Source: Sphingobacteriales bacterium | Lineage (GTDB): Bacteria; Bacteroidota; Bacteroidia; Chitinophagales; Chitinophagaceae | Reading direction: 5' to 3' | NCBI GenBank assembly: GCA_004144185.1 | Contig: SEFP01000004.1 | Location: forward strand, 1 to 64,000 | DNA: 64,000 bases | Shown: positions 37,040 through 45,289 of the stretch, in pieces | Position numbering within the stretch: position 1 is the stretch's first letter | How the letters are laid out: the number at the start of each line of letters is the position of its first letter | Position numbers and translations under genes: made by a program | The notes under the pieces: model-generated | What the model saw: only the letters and a program-made list of their open reading frames with translations | Told to the model about the DNA's origin: nothing | Databases searched by the model: none

Positions 37040-37654
37040 CTACGGACCTGAAAGCCGAACGACTTCTGCGACTTGTGGAAAGAGGTATTTTTTTCCGGAA
37101 CCGAGCTGTTGACACAGGATGCGGGTCCGGCGGTGTTTTAATACCTGATACGACTGGCCGCAGGTATTCCGGAACTGGCTGCCGGCCGGCAGATCGCCCA
37201 CTAAAACAGCATCCGGTGCCCGCTGATCATACTGCCACAGCGCCCGAAATAAATCAGGGTCACTACAGGTAGACGCGGCCGGATGCGTCAGTGATTGTTG
37301 CAGTGCAGTCGCCACAGGCGTGGGAAACACTGCGCGTTCCAGAAACGGTATTAGAGTCGTACCGAAAGTGTGCTTCCATTCGGCTCCATGAGGTGCTACC
37401 CGTCGCCCATGGACCTCGAACGTGAGCAAATGCGCAATTTCATGTAGCAGCGTAATCAGAAAGGAATACGGATTGAGGTTGCCATTGATGGTAATCTCAT
37501 GCGCACCGGTGCCGGGCCGATAATTGCCGAGAACGGTTTTGCGGGCGCGGGTAATGGTCAGGTGAATGCGATGCTTCCGGAAATACGGCGCGACCTGCTC
37601 AAAACTATTGGGCGGTAAAAAGGCACGCAGTCCGGAAAGGTCTTGGGGGTGCAT
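37040..37654 (-). CDS. SprT-like zinc metalloprotease-fold protein
   Basis: About 204 residues from the ATG at 37654 (MHPQDLSGLRAF). The zinc-binding HExxH is in ITLLHEIAHLLTFEVHG, with a further His in APHGAEWKHTFG, the SprT arrangement. The C-terminal third has a possible zinc-ribbon-like part (FRNTCGQSYQVLKHRRTRILCQQLGSGKKY) with only two Cys. Relatives in eukaryotes (SPRTN) act on DNA-protein crosslinks; the bacterial role is unclear. Confidence 0.82.
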   Translation of the reverse strand: MHPQDLSGLRAFLPPNSFEQVAPYFRKHRIHLTITRARKTVLGNYRPGTGAHEITINGNLNPYSFLITLLHEIAHLLTFEVHGRRVAPHGAEWKHTFGTTLIPFLERAVFPTPVATALQQSLTHPAASTCSDPDLFRALWQYDQRAPDAVLVGDLPAGSQFRNTCGQSYQVLKHRRTRILCQQLGSGKKYLFPQVAEVVRLSGP

Positions 37655-37678
37655 CAATCACGAGGATTCCGGAAAAAC

Positions 37679-38071
37679 TTAGGCTTGTGGACCCGCTGGG
37701 CCTTTGCGCGACAGCTTTTGCAGGCCGTACGTCTCCAGTCCGGAATACAGAATATATAGCACGGCCAGAATACCCAGCGAAGGGGTATGAACAGCGCCCG
37801 AAACCATGAAAATATAAATGCCCGCTGCTGCTGCAATCGCAAACAGCTTTAGCAAGGTGCCGCTGTAGATACTGCGTACAAACCCATGGGGATTGGTCGG
37901 ATTTCCGCCGGAAGCAATCCGGAAACTCAGCGCAGTGGTAATAACTAGTAGCAGGTTACCGCCGTGGAGCAAAGGTTTGTTGAATTGCAGGCGTTCCGGA
38001 AGAACATAAATGACGGCCGCGCTGATGAGCAGCAGTACCAGCAGGTTCCGGAAAAAATGAACAGCTTTCAT
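37679..38071 (-). CDS. Four-helix membrane protein
   Basis: About 130 residues from the ATG at 38071 (MKAVHFFRNLLVLLL); the track's start at 38086 is a GTG. Four likely membrane helices: about 7-24, 40-56, 72-92 and 97-115. It follows an AtpI-like gene by 16 bp on the same strand, the position where Bacteroidota ATP synthase clusters often carry a small membrane protein of unknown role. No function assigned. Confidence 0.62.
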   Translation of the reverse strand: MKAVHFFRNLLVLLLISAAVIYVLPERLQFNKPLLHGGNLLLVITTALSFRIASGGNPTNPHGFVRSIYSGTLLKLFAIAAAAGIYIFMVSGAVHTPSLGILAVLYILYSGLETYGLQKLSRKGPAGPQA

Positions 38072-38086
38072 GGCTGCAAAGCTCAC

Positions 38087-38275
38087 TTATTTTTTGCTTC
38101 CAAAATTCCGGAGCAGGCTGTAAAACAGATACGCCAGGGCTACCAATGGCAGGATAATCACAAAAAGAGCAGCAAACCCCAGTTTTTCGTCGGCTTTGAT
38201 CCCACCCCACACGGCGAGTCCCAAGAGAATGCCCCATTGAAAGGCCAGACCGATGTACTGCTGATAGGGTTTCAT
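38087..38275 (-). CDS. AtpI/AtpZ-like small membrane protein
   Basis: A 62-residue protein with two membrane helices. The first (AFQWGILLGLAVWGGIKADEKLG) has the Gly/Trp-rich helix and DEKLG loop of the AtpZ/AtpI family, which helps assemble the F-type ATP synthase c-ring. Its start overlaps the stop of the upstream gene by 4 bp. The ATP synthase genes themselves are not in the window, which is unusual for this family. Confidence 0.72.
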   Translation of the reverse strand: MKPYQQYIGLAFQWGILLGLAVWGGIKADEKLGFAALFVIILPLVALAYLFYSLLRNFGSKK

Positions 38276-38778
38276 TTGGAGCGACGTTTAGAAACGGTTT
38301 TGGGTTGCCTGGCGGCGGCGGCAACGGCCTCAGCCGTTGGAATCAGTTGCGGTCCCTGAATCTGGGCCTTCTGAATCTCGGCCTCTGAAAGCAAGGTCGT
38401 GTCTTTGGCTACGGGACGCTGTCCGCTGATAACGGTTTGCAACCGTTGCAGCTGACCGGCCTGTATCCGCAGCTGATCTTCGAGTGAATCGGTAGCCTGT
38501 TGCAGTTGCAGCACCTGTCCGCGCACTTTGCCATTGCCATAACCGGGTATATAGTATTTCAGCGGGGAGAATACAATCGTCAGGGTCGTGAGCCCAATCG
38601 CCAGCAAAATCACTAGTGTACCAGTTGCCCAGACCGACTGCTTGGTCAGCCGGAAGGACGCCAGTTCGGTGCGGTGGGCGTCATCAACTACCACCAGCCG
38701 GTATGGATGTCGCAGTCCCCGGAACGGCCGCGGAATCCGGCGACGGCGTTTGGCGGAAGAAGAGTAAACGTCGGTCAT
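38272..38778 (-). CDS. Single-pass membrane protein with coiled coil
   Basis: A 168-residue protein: a basic cytoplasmic N-terminus (SAKRRRRIPRPFRGLRHPYR), one membrane helix (about 50-70), and an extracytoplasmic coiled coil (VLQLQQATDSLEDQLRIQAG). This resembles the membrane and coiled-coil portion of Bacteroidota M23 peptidases found beside bactofilin and ATP synthase genes, but the peptidase domain is missing. Either a stand-alone scaffold or a shortened homologue. Confidence 0.6.
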   Translation of the reverse strand: MTDVYSSSAKRRRRIPRPFRGLRHPYRLVVVDDAHRTELASFRLTKQSVWATGTLVILLAIGLTTLTIVFSPLKYYIPGYGNGKVRGQVLQLQQATDSLEDQLRIQAGQLQRLQTVISGQRPVAKDTTLLSEAEIQKAQIQGPQLIPTAEAVAAAARQPKTVSKRRSK

Positions 38779-38817
38779 ACGTAACAGGCCGGGTGAAGAT
38801 AAGGAAAAGCGCCCGTG

Positions 38818-38825
38818 TACCTTTG
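38818..38825 (+). promoter_or_regulatory. Putative -7 element TACCTTTG
   Basis: Exact TAnnTTTG match 21 bp before the ATG at 38847 of the GT4-NodB gene, in the gap between divergent genes. Confidence 0.5.
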
Positions 38826-38846
38826 CCGCCTCCTGTTAGACCTGCT

Positions 38847-40685
38847 ATGAACATTCTGCATCTTTTTTCCGGAAACGTGTTTACCGGTGCCGTAGAACAT
38901 GCCCTGGAACTGGGGGCCTGGCAACAGCAGCAGGGGCATCAGGTGTGGCTGGCCTCCGATTTTAAGGACGCGCCCGGCGCGCTGCCACATACTACCATTC
39001 CGGTACACGACCGCCGCTACCGCCAGCGCTTCCGGAACCGGGCGCTACTGCGCCAACTGGTGCTCGACAAGGATATTCAGGTGGTCCATGCCCATTCGCG
39101 GGCCGCTTCGGCCATTGCGCATGGCGCTTTAAAAGGTACGTATGCAGCGTTGGTATCCACCGTTCACGGCCGGCAGCATGTTCATTTTTCGTCCAAGACC
39201 TTCGATGTGTATGGCGAACGGGTCATTGCTATCAGTGAAGATTTGCGTCAGCACCTGATCACAGATCTTAACAAAGACGCCCGGAAAATACACGTCCTGC
39301 CCAACGGACTCACCTTTCCGGAATCCGATAACCAAGAACTGCCCGATTTTTTTCATCTGGCGTTGATTGGCCGGTTGGGCGGTCCCAAGGGGGCCCGGGC
39401 CGCTGAGTTGTTTGAGCAGGTCTTTCCAAGATTGCTGACGCATTTTCCGGCTTTGCACGTACACATCGTAGGCAGCGCCGAAGGCGCTATTCCGAATAAT
39501 GGGGATGCCCATCTGGACGCTTTGAAAACCCAGTTTGGCGACCGGGTGCATATCCACGGCTTTCTGACCGACATCGGTCCAGTGCTTCAGTCCTGTGGAT
39601 TGATTATTGGGGCGGGTCGGGTCGCGATCCGGGCGCTGGGGATGGGCAAAGCGGTTCTGGCGCTGGGCGAGGCATCCTGTGAGGGTATCGTACTTCCGGA
39701 AGCGATGGAACAGATAAGCCAAAGCAATTTTGGGGATACTGGGCCGTCAGAACCGACTGTGGCCGAAAAAGCACTACTGGCGTTAAATGGTTTTCTACTG
39801 TCGGCGACCCAGCAAACGCATTTTCTGGACAGCCGTAGGGCCCTTCAGGCGCTGGTCCGGAACCGGTATACTCTCGAGCAGGTGGGAGGCGCCATTCAAC
39901 GATTATATGAGGCCGCCCGGATGCAGAAATTTCAGCCCCGATGGCTTCCTGCGCTGATGTATCATAAGATTCCGGATGCCCCGATAGATACGCCCCACCG
40001 GATTTTTGTTACTAAAGACCGGTTTGCCCGGCACCTGCGCTTTTTTGCGGCCCGCGGACTGACCCCGGTGACCTTTAAAGATTATGAGGCGGTGGCCACC
40101 GGAAAACGCAGCGGCCGCCAGTGGCCCCAAAAACCCATTCTGCTCACCTTTGACGATGGCTACCAGAGTGTCCTCCGCAATGCGGTGCCGCTAATGCAGG
40201 CTCGTGGTTGGGTAGGAGTGATGTATGTGCTGGCCGATCGGGAGTTGGCTGCCAATAACTGGGATGTCGCAGAGGTCGCCCATCCGGAAAGCCGGCTGAT
40301 GACGCCTGAAGAAATCCGGGAACTCATCCGGAAAGGCTGGGAAATCGGCGGACATACCTTCACGCATCCCCGGTTAGATGCACTGTTGCCGGAAGCGCGA
40401 AGTCATGAAATACGTGAAAGCAAGGCTGCCATTGAAAATCAGTTTGAGGTGCCGGTGCTCAGTTTCGCGTATCCCTTCGGACTTTATACCGATGCTGTGG
40501 TGCAGGACGTTCGGGACGCCGGGTATGGGTATGCCGTGGCCACCGATACCGGAGGACTTCAGATCGAAGACGACCGGTACCGAATTTTCCGGGTCAATAT
40601 CTTTCCGGAAGAAAGCTGGTTCTCGCTTTGGAAAAAAACCGCCTCCTGGTACCGCCGCTATTACTTCCGGAAACGGGGACAGTAG
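38847..40685 (+). CDS. GT4 glycosyltransferase fused to NodB-type deacetylase
   Basis: A 612-residue protein from the ATG at 38847 (MNILHLFSGNVFTGAVEHAL); the track start is 77 codons upstream in non-coding sequence. Residues about 1-340 are a GT4 transferase: HAHSRAASAIAHGA, LNKDARKIHVLPNGL, ALIGRLGGPKG. The loop normally holding the acceptor Glu reads GEASCEGIVLPEAM. Residues about 360-612 are a carbohydrate esterase 4 domain: LPALMYHKIP, ILLTFDDGYQS (metal Asp), EIGGHTFTHP (His pair) and VLSFAYPFG. No membrane helix. It may build and de-acetylate one cell-surface polymer. The fusion is uncommon in my experience. Confidence 0.88.
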   Translation: MNILHLFSGNVFTGAVEHALELGAWQQQQGHQVWLASDFKDAPGALPHTTIPVHDRRYRQRFRNRALLRQLVLDKDIQVVHAHSRAASAIAHGALKGTYAALVSTVHGRQHVHFSSKTFDVYGERVIAISEDLRQHLITDLNKDARKIHVLPNGLTFPESDNQELPDFFHLALIGRLGGPKGARAAELFEQVFPRLLTHFPALHVHIVGSAEGAIPNNGDAHLDALKTQFGDRVHIHGFLTDIGPVLQSCGLIIGAGRVAIRALGMGKAVLALGEASCEGIVLPEAMEQISQSNFGDTGPSEPTVAEKALLALNGFLLSATQQTHFLDSRRALQALVRNRYTLEQVGGAIQRLYEAARMQKFQPRWLPALMYHKIPDAPIDTPHRIFVTKDRFARHLRFFAARGLTPVTFKDYEAVATGKRSGRQWPQKPILLTFDDGYQSVLRNAVPLMQARGWVGVMYVLADRELAANNWDVAEVAHPESRLMTPEEIRELIRKGWEIGGHTFTHPRLDALLPEARSHEIRESKAAIENQFEVPVLSFAYPFGLYTDAVVQDVRDAGYGYAVATDTGGLQIEDDRYRIFRVNIFPEESWFSLWKKTASWYRRYYFRKRGQ

Positions 40686-40800
40686 GCCTTTGACCTATCA
40701 GAAAACGCAGATGAATTAAATGGGCGTCCGGTAGATTGTGGGCTCTTTGGAGAAGGCAGATTCAACAAAACTTTAAACGGATTCTGTCCTGTCTGAAGTG

Positions 40801-40808
40801 TATTTTTG
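40801..40808 (+). promoter_or_regulatory. Putative -7 element TATTTTTG
   Basis: Exact TAnnTTTG match 78 bp before the probable start of the PorW-like gene, inside a 200-bp intergenic region with no gene. Confidence 0.4.
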
Positions 40809-40885
40809 AAAGAAGCCTCAAACATTTTTCGATCGCGAACGTCTATACTTATAAGATTTTCCCTTTTTTCGCGTTTTAATTGCCT

Positions 40886-43800
40886 GTGAATTTCATTTGG
40901 TTAAGGTCTGCTCGCCCGCTTATCGTGGGGTTGCTTGGGCTTTTGGTACTATGCTTTCTGAGTGTTCCGTTGCGCGCGCAAACCAACCGTGCTGCAATCG
41001 ACTCTGCGCGTAAGGCTGTACAGGTCCGCACCGACTCTATGCGTGTGGCCCGTAACGAGGCCATTAAAATCCTGCGCGATGCCCAGAAGCAGCGCACGGA
41101 TAGTCTGGCGTCGCTGCGCAAATACCGGGAAAGCAAGCGGTTTACGGATAGCGTTGCCAAGGTCCGGCAGGCGCGTACCGAATCTTCGCGTGCTGTTCAG
41201 CGAACCCGGATCGACTCCGCTACCGCCATCCGGAATGCCAGCCGCGACTCGATGACCGCCGCGCGTAACAGTTCCATCGCTGAAATGCGCACGGCTCAAA
41301 AAGCCCGTACCGACTCCTTGGCCGCCCGTCGGAACTACCGCGAAAGCAAGCGCTATTCCGATAGTGTGGCTGTGGTCCGGAAAAGCCGTGCAGACAGTCT
41401 TTCCCTGGCCCGTAAAGCATATGCCGACAGTGCCAAGACAAGCCGGAAAGCAATCTCTGAAAGTCTGACAGCAACGCGCAAAAAAACAGCCGATAGCCTA
41501 ACGGCCATCCGGAAAAAAACCAGCGACAGTCTGACTGCGATCCGGAAAGTACGGACCGATTCATTGACGGCTATTCGTACGGCCAAAGAGAAGGCCAATA
41601 AGGAAAAGCAGAAAGCCAGGGAGAAAAAAATGGATTTGTCGCTGACCTTGAAAATGTCTAAGAAGCGGGAGAAGTGGAGCAATGAATCGATGCTCAAGAA
41701 GAGGTGGGGTGTGCCAAGAAAGCAGCTTCAAAACCTATTTACCCACTACAACTATTACTTCAATGCCAACCGCAAGATGGAAGAAGCGGAGGCCAATATG
41801 CTGCGTGCCAAAAAAGACAATTACGATAGTCTGATTGCGCTGTTTCCGTTCAATCCCGATACGGATTCCACACTGCTGCTGGCCGATATGGACTCGATCG
41901 TGCAAAAGGCGTCTGTCGGCATCCAGATCCATGATCCGCGCACCGACTGGGCCGATGAACTGTATCTTTTGCTGGGACAGGCCTATTATTACAAAGGAAA
42001 CTACGATAATGCATCTACCGCCTTCCGGTATGTGATCAGTCTGCGGGAACTGAAGCGTAAAGAAGAAGCTCGTAAAAAAGGCACCACCACCTCGACCCGT
42101 GGAAAGACGCCTTCGATTCTGGAGGCAGACAAGAAAGGAACCCTGGACTTTCTGAAGCACCAATCGGTTCATAACGATGCGCTCCTCTGGCTGGCCCGTA
42201 CCTATGCTCAAACCGGTCGGTACGGCGAAGCCGAATCAGTCCTTGATCTGCTGATCAATGATCCGAATTTTCCGGAAAGTCTGCGCGGACGCTATGCACT
42301 CGAAGCCGCCAACCTGGCGCTGCACCTTCAGAATTACAAGAATGCAACAGCGCCCCTTCTGGCTGTGGCGGATGATAAAAAAATGCCCAACTGGCAGCGG
42401 CAGCGGGCTGCCTATCTGGGCGGTCAGTTGCTGTATCGGGAAGGCAAATACTTGGAAGCGGCCAAAGCGTTTGAAACCGTTGCCGACTTGAATCCTAAAA
42501 TCGACCTGGACTTTCAGGCGCGCAAAAACCAAGCGTATAGCATCATGGCGTCCGGAACGGCGTCGGAAGCGACGGTCGCTTCGTTGCGAAAATTGCTTAA
42601 AGACAGCAAATATGCCCCCTACTACGAGCAGGTGTATTATGTGTTGGGCAAGATTGCCGCCAATTCCGGAAACAATGCGCTGGCCATCGACTACCTGAAC
42701 CAAAGCATCCGGACGACCAAAACCAGCCGCAGTCAAAAAGCGTTGTCATTCCTGACCCTTGGAGATGTGTACTATGCCAGTGGTGATTATTCACCTGCGC
42801 AGGCCGCGTATGACAGTGCTGCATATCTGGCCGGTAAAGCCGGTTCCGGAAAGCCACCGTTTGATGTAGCTGTACAACGTGCCAAATCGCTTTCGGCAGT
42901 GGCCGGTCCGGCTCGGATGGTATATGTGCAGGATAGTCTGTTATCGCTCTCGAATCTGTCAGAAAAAGAGCAGCGGGCTGTGGTCCGGAAGTATCTGAAA
43001 ACACTGGCTGCCCAGCAGTCGGACTCACTGCTGCGTGCAGCCGGTGATAACGGTAGTGTCGCGGCCTTACCTGACAACGCCGGCGATCCAAGCGCGGATA
43101 ACAGCTGGTATTTTGCCTCTACGGCTACTTTACAACAAGGCTATAACGATTTTCGCCGCAAATGGGGCAACCGTCCGCTGGCAGACAACTGGCGTCGGGC
43201 CGGCGCTTCCGGAACCTCGTTGGCAGGCAATAATCCGGACGGAACGCCACTGAACCCGGCTGCCAATGGGGATGCAGTAGTCAACAGTGGTGGCGGCCAG
43301 ACCGGAAATGGGTTGCCGAGCGAAGCCAGTTTGCTGGCACTCATTCCAAAGACCGAAGCCGAGCGGCAGGCCGTGCGCGACCGGTTAGAAAAAGGGATGC
43401 TGGCGCTTGCGACTGCCTATACCAAGGACATACAGGATTATCCACGGGCTGTCAAAACACTGGACGATCTCGACCGTCGCTTTCCGGGGCATCCCGATCA
43501 GGAAGAAGCCTTGTACTTGGGCTATCTGATTTACTTACGCCAAAACCAGATTGAGCGGGCGCAGATGCTGTCGCAGCAACTGCTGGAAAAATATCCGCAG
43601 AGCCAGTATGCATCTTTGGTGCGTCCCTCGGATGATGCCGCCGGTCCACTGCTGACCAGCACCGTTGAAGCCAGTACCTATTATGCCGAAACGTACAATC
43701 TGGTGCAACAGCGGTCCTTCGTAGATGCGTTGCGCCGAAGCCGCGACGGGCAGCAACGCTGGTCGGATCCGCGGACTTCAGACCGGTTCCGGATTCTGGA

Positions 43801-44509
43801 GATCATGGCCCTCGCCGGTACCAACGAGTATGGCAAGGCGGATTCGATGGTGAACCGTTTCCTGACCTCTACCGCAAACGACTCGTTGCGGAGCTGGGCA
43901 CAGACGCTACAGACGTTTATCCGGCAACGAAAAGCACAGGATTCGGTTCAGGCTACTGCCAGTGCGGTCCCAGTCCCTTCCGGAAATGCCGTTGCGCCCG
44001 GAAATTCAACCCCTGCGGCTCCCGGAACCGTGGCAGCTGGTACTCCCACCAATCCAGTTGTGCCTGCCACTACTACGACTCCGGCCCTATCGCCTGCTAC
44101 CAGGGTACCTGCAAATGCTCCGGCTATTGCTACCGTCCCGGCGACGTATGTCTACCAGCCCAATGCCCCACATGTATTTGCCTTTGCGTACGGTCAGATG
44201 GCGCAACGGATCATGGGTTTGAAGGCTGGGATGGGCGATCTGAATACGCTTCAGTTTGGCGCCGATAGTCTGCAAACGCAGATTCAAAATCTACCCGGTG
44301 GTAAAGGGCTGATCCTCGTCAAAGGATTTAAAAATGCGCAGCAGGCCAAAGGGTACGAGCGCACCTTTAAAAATACAGTTTCGTTGATGCGGGAATTTCC
44401 GGCCGCCGAGCGCAAAACCCTGCTGCTGTCCGAAACTAACCTGCTCAAGCTAGTTGCTGATGGGAACTTGGCTGCATACGAAACCTTCTACCGGAAGAAT
44501 TATAAATAG
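40886..44509 (+). CDS. porW: PorW/SprE-like T9SS TPR protein with DSL-repeat N-terminus
   Basis: About 1207 residues; start probably the GTG at 40886 (MNFIWLRSARPLIV), ahead of a signal peptide ending VPLRAQ. Residues about 30-230 are a charged, Ser/Thr/Arg-rich repeat with units like RTDSLTAIRK recurring every 9-12 residues. The PorW/SprE core follows: FTHYNYYFNANRKMEEAEAN, DNYDSLIALFPF, ADMDSIVQKAS, and TPR motifs (ELYLLLGQAYYYKGNYDNAS). A Pro/Ala/Thr linker (about 1020-1080) leads to the conserved C-terminal domain YVYQPNAPHVFAFAYG. PorW helps connect the T9SS translocon to its motor. Lacks the lipobox of many homologues. Confidence 0.82.
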   Translation: MNFIWLRSARPLIVGLLGLLVLCFLSVPLRAQTNRAAIDSARKAVQVRTDSMRVARNEAIKILRDAQKQRTDSLASLRKYRESKRFTDSVAKVRQARTESSRAVQRTRIDSATAIRNASRDSMTAARNSSIAEMRTAQKARTDSLAARRNYRESKRYSDSVAVVRKSRADSLSLARKAYADSAKTSRKAISESLTATRKKTADSLTAIRKKTSDSLTAIRKVRTDSLTAIRTAKEKANKEKQKAREKKMDLSLTLKMSKKREKWSNESMLKKRWGVPRKQLQNLFTHYNYYFNANRKMEEAEANMLRAKKDNYDSLIALFPFNPDTDSTLLLADMDSIVQKASVGIQIHDPRTDWADELYLLLGQAYYYKGNYDNASTAFRYVISLRELKRKEEARKKGTTTSTRGKTPSILEADKKGTLDFLKHQSVHNDALLWLARTYAQTGRYGEAESVLDLLINDPNFPESLRGRYALEAANLALHLQNYKNATAPLLAVADDKKMPNWQRQRAAYLGGQLLYREGKYLEAAKAFETVADLNPKIDLDFQARKNQAYSIMASGTASEATVASLRKLLKDSKYAPYYEQVYYVLGKIAANSGNNALAIDYLNQSIRTTKTSRSQKALSFLTLGDVYYASGDYSPAQAAYDSAAYLAGKAGSGKPPFDVAVQRAKSLSAVAGPARMVYVQDSLLSLSNLSEKEQRAVVRKYLKTLAAQQSDSLLRAAGDNGSVAALPDNAGDPSADNSWYFASTATLQQGYNDFRRKWGNRPLADNWRRAGASGTSLAGNNPDGTPLNPAANGDAVVNSGGGQTGNGLPSEASLLALIPKTEAERQAVRDRLEKGMLALATAYTKDIQDYPRAVKTLDDLDRRFPGHPDQEEALYLGYLIYLRQNQIERAQMLSQQLLEKYPQSQYASLVRPSDDAAGPLLTSTVEASTYYAETYNLVQQRSFVDALRRSRDGQQRWSDPRTSDRFRILEIMALAGTNEYGKADSMVNRFLTSTANDSLRSWAQTLQTFIRQRKAQDSVQATASAVPVPSGNAVAPGNSTPAAPGTVAAGTPTNPVVPATTTTPALSPATRVPANAPAIATVPATYVYQPNAPHVFAFAYGQMAQRIMGLKAGMGDLNTLQFGADSLQTQIQNLPGGKGLILVKGFKNAQQAKGYERTFKNTVSLMREFPAAERKTLLLSETNLLKLVADGNLAAYETFYRKNYK

Positions 44510-44515
44510 CAGCGA

Positions 44516-45118
44516 CTAGTAGTCGCTGGTATCTTTCAGGTACCGGGTCATGCGCATCATATCGAGCATCCGGTAGTCCAGCACCAGCTTTTCCGGAAGA
44601 TCAGGTTTGTAAACCAGTTGGCGGCTCACCCCCGTTTGGGTATCCCGCCAACCCAACCGAAATTCAGTTCCGGATGTGATTTTGTTCAGAAATACAGCTT
44701 CTGTAATGCTGTCTCCAGCGTTGAAATCCTGATTGGAGCCGGGGGAACCGTATCTGGACTGTAGCTTCCGGAAATACTCGTAAAACGTAGCTGCATAGGA
44801 TTCCGGGGATTCGCGCGGCAGGAATACCGTACCGGCGTACAACAGATCTTCCTGGTTCTTATGGATCGGAGAGACGAACCCAAATTCCATCTTTACCGAA
44901 TCGCGGCCGTCAAAACGACCCTGAACGCGGATGTTTTTTTCCAGGCTCACCTGCGGTCCCGGATAATCGCTCATCACCACCGCACCCCGTGCGTGGATCT
45001 GCTGCAAAACGGCTGTGCGCCGGTCGGTACCCAGATTCACCTGCCAGAAACGGCCGTTCTGCGCCTGTGCGGTCAGACCCATCCCTGCACAGAGGCAGAT
45101 CATTAAAAAAGTCTTCAT
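44516..45118 (-). CDS. Secreted hypothetical protein
   Basis: About 200 residues from the ATG at 45118 (MKTFLMICLCAGMGL), with a signal peptide ending TAQAQ. The mature domain is of mixed strand and helix type; recognisable blocks are VVMSDYPGPQVSLEKNI, KMEFGFVSPIHKNQED and EYFRKLQSRYGSPG. No membrane helix afterwards. Family not recognised. It converges with the PorW-like gene, only 6 bp apart. Confidence 0.6.
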   Translation of the reverse strand: MKTFLMICLCAGMGLTAQAQNGRFWQVNLGTDRRTAVLQQIHARGAVVMSDYPGPQVSLEKNIRVQGRFDGRDSVKMEFGFVSPIHKNQEDLLYAGTVFLPRESPESYAATFYEYFRKLQSRYGSPGSNQDFNAGDSITEAVFLNKITSGTEFRLGWRDTQTGVSRQLVYKPDLPEKLVLDYRMLDMMRMTRYLKDTSDY

Positions 45119-45289
45119 ATAGGGAGAACGGTACAAAATGGGTGCTTAAAAATAGTATTTAAATACGTTCGATGTGTTCCGGAACGCCGATTCAAATACC
45201 GGTTAGAATTGCGTTGAGTGATAAGGTCAACTTCTTCCCTAAATGAATTGTTTTTTTGCAGGCCATTCCTCAAGCCCTTATTTTTAAAA

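Noticed and set aside
41400-41600. Possible DNA repeat array (CRISPR-like) in the PorW-like gene
   Set aside because: The repetition is at the protein level with variable codons and no uniform spacers; it encodes the DSL repeats.
45189-45225. GATTCAAATACC resembling a tRNA T-arm
   Set aside because: No matching acceptor stem, anticodon arm or CCA end nearby; no tRNA gene was found in the window.
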